Shown here: positions 58,802 to 64,000 of the stretch, piece after piece
How positions within the stretch are numbered: the stretch's first letter is position 1
How the letters are laid out: each line of letters begins with the position of its first letter
DNA from: Elysia crispata
Lineage: Eukaryota; Mollusca; Gastropoda; Plakobranchidae
Reading direction: 5' to 3'
DNA: 64,000 bases
Assembly (NCBI GenBank): GCA_033675545.1
Contig: JAWDGP010000919.1
Location: 80,001-144,000, forward strand
Notes under the pieces: generated by a model
What the model was told of the DNA's origin: nothing
Seen by the model: the letters and a program-made list of their open reading frames with translations, nothing else
Database searches by the model: none
Made by a program: the position numbers and the translations under genes

Positions 58802-60304
58802 TGCCAGTTGTTGTGGTTGTGGTAAAAAGAGCAGCAGGATAAGACGTATCACTGGGAGGAGGAGGAGTGCTGCATACTCTTTAAAAGCTGAAGATTTCCA
58901 AAATGTCACGAATTCTCTTCAACAAGATCATAATCCTTTGCTCTTTTGAGTTAAAATACAAAATCGCACTTCGCTAGATGCAAGTCTGGAGCGGTCGAAT
59001 GAAAGTCAATGAACGCTATCGATCTGTTGAGTAACACTGTTGATCTTCCGTGGAGGCGACATGTCGCCGTGTTTGCGATTACCTTGTTAGTCGATGCTAC
59101 AGCAGTCCCGAGATGTTCCGGAGCGCTGGGGATAACTGGCTTCCGGGCTGATTATGGGATGATTATAAGATAGGAATCGCTGACACCAGTGCTAGAAAGA
59201 GATAGAGAATAGAGAAAAATCCCACACAAATTCTTTCATCTCACCATGCATGGTCGTTGTAGTGTCGAAAGGGTTTCGGGGTTGGGTGGTCACGTCTTTT
59301 ATCATAAAAACAGGCGCTTCCGAGCATTGATTTCGAGATGAAGGAAAAGGTAGAAGGCAGAGAATGTTTGTGTTGAGCTGTTTCCAAAACCTTTTTTTTT
59401 TTTTAAATAGTCGCCTCTACCTAGCTATTGGTGAATTTTTTTTTCCTGTTTAAATTTTTTTCCTTCTTTTTTTTTTTTTTTTTCAATGAGAGGCAATTCT
59501 AGAGAAACATTCCCGGTCCGTGCATATAACCTTAAAGTATATGATCCATATTGCAATCAACACAAACTTGCTTTCCAGCATGGAGATCGCAACATGAATA
59601 AGGTTAATGTTAAAGATGCTATGCAAACATGGATGTACGCTCGTATAATAAGTTCATGCATTGTCGTGAAGACCGATATTTTTTATTGATGAGAATGAAC
59701 GTTCCCGTAAAAAGTATGGGCTGGTTAGATTTAAATAATATTGTTGTAATGGCAAGATTCAATGAAACTTGTGTTTGATTACGTATCTCATATATTTGGC
59801 GTGAATAATAGAAAACTTTCACGCTTTCAATCGTTCCCGCCCCTTTTTTCTAATTGACATAATCGGTGTTTATTTGCCCACAGCGCTCGATAGTCTCCGC
59901 ACGTTGTGACAATTATTTATATCCAGAGGCAAACGCCAATGTTGTGAAGCGGAAATGATGGAAGGTATCCTAGCTGTTTTCGATTCAGTTAGGTTCATTC
60001 TCCTCATTAGCAAACCCGGAGGCTGCTGTTGTATGCCAGATTATATGCTGTGCCTCACGACCTCACGAAAAAGGAAAATGAGAGAATAGATGTTAAATGT
60101 CATGTGTGCCAGTTGTCAGCCAAGCTAATTATTCTTAAATTGTTTGGGTTTTTTTCCACCTAAAAAAATGAGTTTTCCACGTTTTGGTTTTTAAGTATTT
60201 ATACCTGTTCTTTACAGCAACGTATCAGTGCCTTCCTTTCTAATTAATGATTTTTTTTAAAGAGACTATCTTCCTCACACTTTTCTTTCTATTTCATGTC
60301 CTTC
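58802..60304. other. AT-rich intronic DNA, nothing recognised
   Basis: T-runs near 59391-59405 and 59466-59483. Short frames only. Confidence 0.5.
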
Positions 60305-60385
<81 letters not shown>

Positions 60386-60464
60386 ATTCTCTCTTCCTTT
60401 CTCTCTATTATGATTCTGTGACTTCTATATCGCTCTTTCTTCCGTTGTCACTCTGTGTTCTCTT

Positions 60465-60528
<64 letters not shown>

Positions 60529-60538
60529 TCTCTATCTC
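60305..60538 (+). repeat. Two (CT)n tracts joined by pyrimidine-rich DNA
   Basis: Pure CT at 60305-60380 and about 60476-60523, with degenerate C/T sequence between them. Confidence 0.95.
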
Positions 60539-60539
60539 A

Positions 60540-61355
60540 CACATTCTCTCTCATTCAAAATTCAAATGCATAAGCTTTATATCATGCCTTAGGGAAATTT
60601 TAATGAAAACGTGTCAAAAATGTATGTAAAACTGCATGCAATGTACGATACAAATTTAAAGGTTTTAGGTGAAGTTCAACAAAAGTGAATAATGAAAAGA
60701 TTTATTCATGATAATATAATAGTTTTTGGAGGTCTATGATGTGTGTAAACTGAAGTGTTAAAGAAAAAATTATGATCACTAACATATTATGAAAAGCTCT
60801 TAAAGCTTCAAAATAGAGATATCACATACATTTAAACAGAATGATAAAATCTTTGACATCTTGATCCTCAGATTTCATCGCCCGACCCTCAACCCCTATT
60901 ACTCGGCCTTTGTTCTCATCGCTTTTTCCCCTCCACACGTTTTAGTCTGGGCGAGCTCATACTATGCAAAGACTAAAGTATAAATCCGATCCGTCTGCTG
61001 GAGAAAAAGACTCATTTTTTCAACGCCAAATATTTATAAAGCTGTCTGGACTGTTAAAAAAGGTGAATAGTTTATCAGATTGCTGTAAAAAATTGAATAT
61101 GAATAGTATGTGTGATTTTTACAAATGTGAAATATTCCAAGCAGTACTTGAGCTAGCCAACCTTGGAAAATATTATAAAGTCCTTATGATTGAAGTCTAT
61201 AACCGACCGTGACAGCAACACCGACCTGACAACAGTTTGGATGTCAGATGGGAAACTTCTAATTTAAAAAGAATACTTCGCCTAGAAAAATCAATCACAA
61301 AACTAGACCTAACTCGAGACCGACAAATAAGACGAAAAATTTTGAAAACATTAAG
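60540..61355. other. AT-rich intronic DNA, nothing recognised
   Basis: Short frames (82 codons at 60964-61212) without motif. Confidence 0.5.
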
Positions 61356-61359
61356 GACA

Positions 61360-61465
61360 GATGGAAATAGACAGGGAACGAACCTACCTGCACCTCGATA
61401 CGGCACCCATCGCCTTGCCGAGACAAAACCAGGCACTTAACCAATGAACCATCTTCATCTTTATT
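61360..61465 (-). repeat. tRNA-like SINE head
   Basis: The minus strand reads gatggttcattggttaagtg (box-A-like) and caggtaggttcgttccctg (box B). Spacing is somewhat longer than in a tRNA. Ends are approximate. Confidence 0.45.
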
Positions 61466-61469
61466 TCTA

Positions 61470-61925
61470 TATTGCACCGCATACCTTTTCTTCATTGAAA
61501 ACTGACGTCCGCTATTATACAGTGTCTTAATTCAGCGGTTGCGTTTCTGTGTGAGGGGATTTGGTTGATGAACTCGTCCCCCCAATCGTACTGTTAAAGA
61601 TGCCAAAGATGAGAAATTCAGGCGTGCGTGAAATTTGTTTTAAAATCATACTGCATTATTTATACTTCTTTTGCCTATTGAATTTCTTGAGTTGAATGGG
61701 AGTCTCTACTTAGAGTTAATGGCAAGCCAGACCGTAGAAAGGTTTTAGGAAAAAAAAAAAAAGGGCTTATACAAGCTCGGGTTCTATCTGGATCAAAATT
61801 ATATTGTGAGCGTGCGTTGTCACATGGCTGTTTCTTGAGAGGTTTCGCCTAGACGAGATGGGCGGATTTACTTCGTAGACTGCTCTCAGCTCCAGTCTCT
61901 ATTATTATGAACTGTTCAAGTGTGC
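61470..61925. other. Intronic DNA, nothing recognised
   Basis: ggctgtttcttgagagg...cgcctagacgagatgggc at about 61825-61863 weakly resembles 62187-62225, possibly two decayed repeat copies. Confidence 0.35.
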
Positions 61926-61927
61926 TT

Positions 61928-61988
61928 TATATATATATGTATATATATGTGTGTGTGTGTATATAAATATATATATATATACACACAC
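61928..61988 (+). repeat. (TA)n/(TG)n/(AC)n mixed microsatellite
   Basis: TA units with a TG block in the middle and AC at the end. Confidence 0.95.
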
Positions 61989-61989
61989 T

Positions 61990-63595
61990 GTATAGTCTTT
62001 TTTTTTTAAGATTGTCGTATTTTATATTATACATTGATTTGCATACTTTATTTGCTTTGGACTAGAGATCAATATATCTATTACTGAGGAGCAAATAACG
62101 TATTGGAGAGAGAAAAAGAAACATTTTCAAACAAGAATCCTACGTGGATTGAAAGCATAACTCCTGCGCTACCATATTGTAATATCGGCTGTCTCTTGAA
62201 AGCTGTCGCCTGGGTGCGACGGGCCAAACACTGTAAAGGGCGTCGACCCCTCTCATTCGATGGAGGAAAAAAAATGGCTCCGTTTTAAGACTATTATCGA
62301 AACTTAGAGGACGTAGATCACGAGCGTGGACGGAATGTAAATTAGAGCGAGCTCGCGTCTTGGTTTGTTCTATATTCACCCATTAGTACCATGCGCAGGG
62401 ATCGATAGTTATCGCTGTCCTCAGAGCAGAAGCAGCGACAAGACCTGGTGTGGTCAGTTACAGTTTGGTATCTTCCAGCGATCCTGATCTCGTCCAGACG
62501 GATCAAGGATCCATCTTATAGGTGAACGTGATGATGATGGTGAAGATTATTTACTTAATAGAAAAAACCCTGTACTGCTCCGCCGCCAACGGCTTTTGTC
62601 CTGGGTCCCTCGACCGCCCCGCTTTGAGCCCCAGACGTTAAAAGTGTTTCCCCCACCAGCACCAAGAGCAAAAAAAAAAACCCCAGTAATTTTGTCTTGC
62701 TTGCAGCTAGGCAGTTGAGACAAATTGTTTTGTTTCTTGTTTGTTTTGTTGTTGTTTTTGAAACGGAGCGGCAACCAACTCAAGACAATGTTTATGATAT
62801 AAAAAAAAAAGAAATACAAGAAAGGTACAGAAAAAAATCAATGTAAAATTTGCTTTAAAAGTTTGTAAGATGATCTATAGAGCTTTTCGAATTTTGATTG
62901 TTTTCACAATTATATGCTTGCTTATTACTGTAATGCCATTAGCGATGTAAAAAAAAAAATAATTGTTTCATTTTTGTTTCTTTGTCTCCTCTCTCATTCT
63001 CTCTGTTTTGTTGTTTTTTTGTTTTTATCTATGCCACGCCGCGTTCTCTTTTTGTCTCTCTATTTGCCGATCTACCGTTTACTTCATCTTTATATAATTA
63101 TCATTTTTTTTTTTCGCTTCTCCCTTCGCTAGGTCAATATTAGTTAATATTTTGTGATACTTCGAGAGAAGAAATATAACCCAGACGACTGATAGACTTA
63201 ACAGTTATAAGAATGTAATACCATGTTCACCGAATGTAATATAATCTTACAATTACCTAATGCGTTTTCGTTTCTCAAAATTCCTAATTACTTTACCAAA
63301 AAAAAAAGAACAGTACTGTTTTCTCCATAAATCTTATATCTATGGTGAGAGGAATTTTTCTTCTTTGTATTACTACCTCGCTCCCTCGCTGTTTAAAGAA
63401 AGGAAGAAAAAGCGCATTTCCATCCCAATTATTCAAGGGGGGATTACTGAGCTCAAACCCCCGTCTGTCATTCTGCCTCGTAGCTGAGTAGATCCTTGAA
63501 GTTGTTAGGAAGGCTAGAAAATTGTGTTGAAAATAAGCGAGTTAATAACGGGAGGGACAATGTAAAAACCGTAGGGTCCTTAAACTTGTTCATGA
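61990..63595. other. AT-rich intronic DNA, nothing recognised
   Basis: Short frames, T- and A-runs. Confidence 0.5.
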
Positions 63596-63650
63596 AGAGA
63601 GAGAGAGAGAGGGGGAGGGAGGGAGATAGGGAGAGAGAGGGGGAGGGAGG

Positions 63651-63728
<78 letters not shown>
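63596..63728 (+). repeat. (GA)n microsatellite with a GGGA-rich front
   Basis: Degenerate GAGG/GGGA to about 63655, then about 36 pure GA units. Confidence 0.97.
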
Positions 63729-63729
<1 letters not shown>

Positions 63730-64000
63730 GGGGACAGACATGCAGGCAAGCAGTAGACAGATGTCTGTAAATGACTTTGAAATATCAATCTGTGTCTGCA
63801 AAAATAAAAAAAAAAACTATAGCGGAAAGAGGGAAGAAGAGAAATTTTTCCAGGACTATCACTATTGTCATTTGTTACTTGGTTGTTGTTTTATTTCTTT
63901 CAGTTGTAAAGTAATTTTGTTTTCGTTCTCTCCAGTCTAGACTTGTTGTTTACAGCCAATATTTTCCCTGTGGAAACACACGCCAGTTTTAATAGTCCTT
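63729..64000. other. Intronic DNA to window end
   Basis: No gene or repeat recognised. Confidence 0.5.

Overview
The window is eukaryotic: AT-rich, almost gene-free DNA, very dense in microsatellites and short tandem arrays, with tRNA-derived SINE-like pieces and one mariner DNA transposon. The only host gene recognised is a protein kinase D (PRKD) homologue on the + strand. Its coding exons are too short and too widely spaced to form long open reading frames. The style of repeats and the invertebrate-like PRKD sequence suggest a lophotrochozoan, most likely a mollusc (inference; species not determined).

Layout. Exon 1 of the kinase (20-163, start codon at 20) is followed by a phase-0 intron of about 26.5 kb. 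Exon 2 (26685-26823) completes the N-terminal ubiquitin-like domain and ends in phase 1. A second intron of about 26.4 kb follows. A candidate 44-bp linker exon (53243-53286) restores phase 0. Intron 3 then runs past the window end. The C1, PH and kinase domains were not found here and should lie further downstream. The window is thus essentially two and a half giant introns.

Intron 1 holds (TTC)n, (CT)n, (ATT)n and (AGT)n tracts, a 15-copy 51-bp array, a 24-bp array, a 22-23-copy 29-bp array, and a 1,366-bp mariner element antisense to the gene. The mariner has perfect 28-bp inverted repeats and one frameshift in its transposase. Intron 2 holds a second, unrelated 29-bp array, a 34-bp array, a 92-nt imperfect hairpin that overlaps a recursive-splice-like CAG|GTAAGT site, the largest (ATT)n tract (about 590 bp), and a five-copy composite of a unique segment and (GA)n. 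Intron 3 holds a roughly 480-bp (AGT/GGT)n tract with higher-order structure.

Trinucleotide tracts are strongly biased towards one strand (TTC, ATT and AGT on the coding strand). Several trinucleotide tracts switch abruptly between triplets differing at one position. No rRNA, intact tRNA gene, CRISPR, viral element or second host gene was supported. Nearly all apparent long open frames are microsatellites read as homopolymers.
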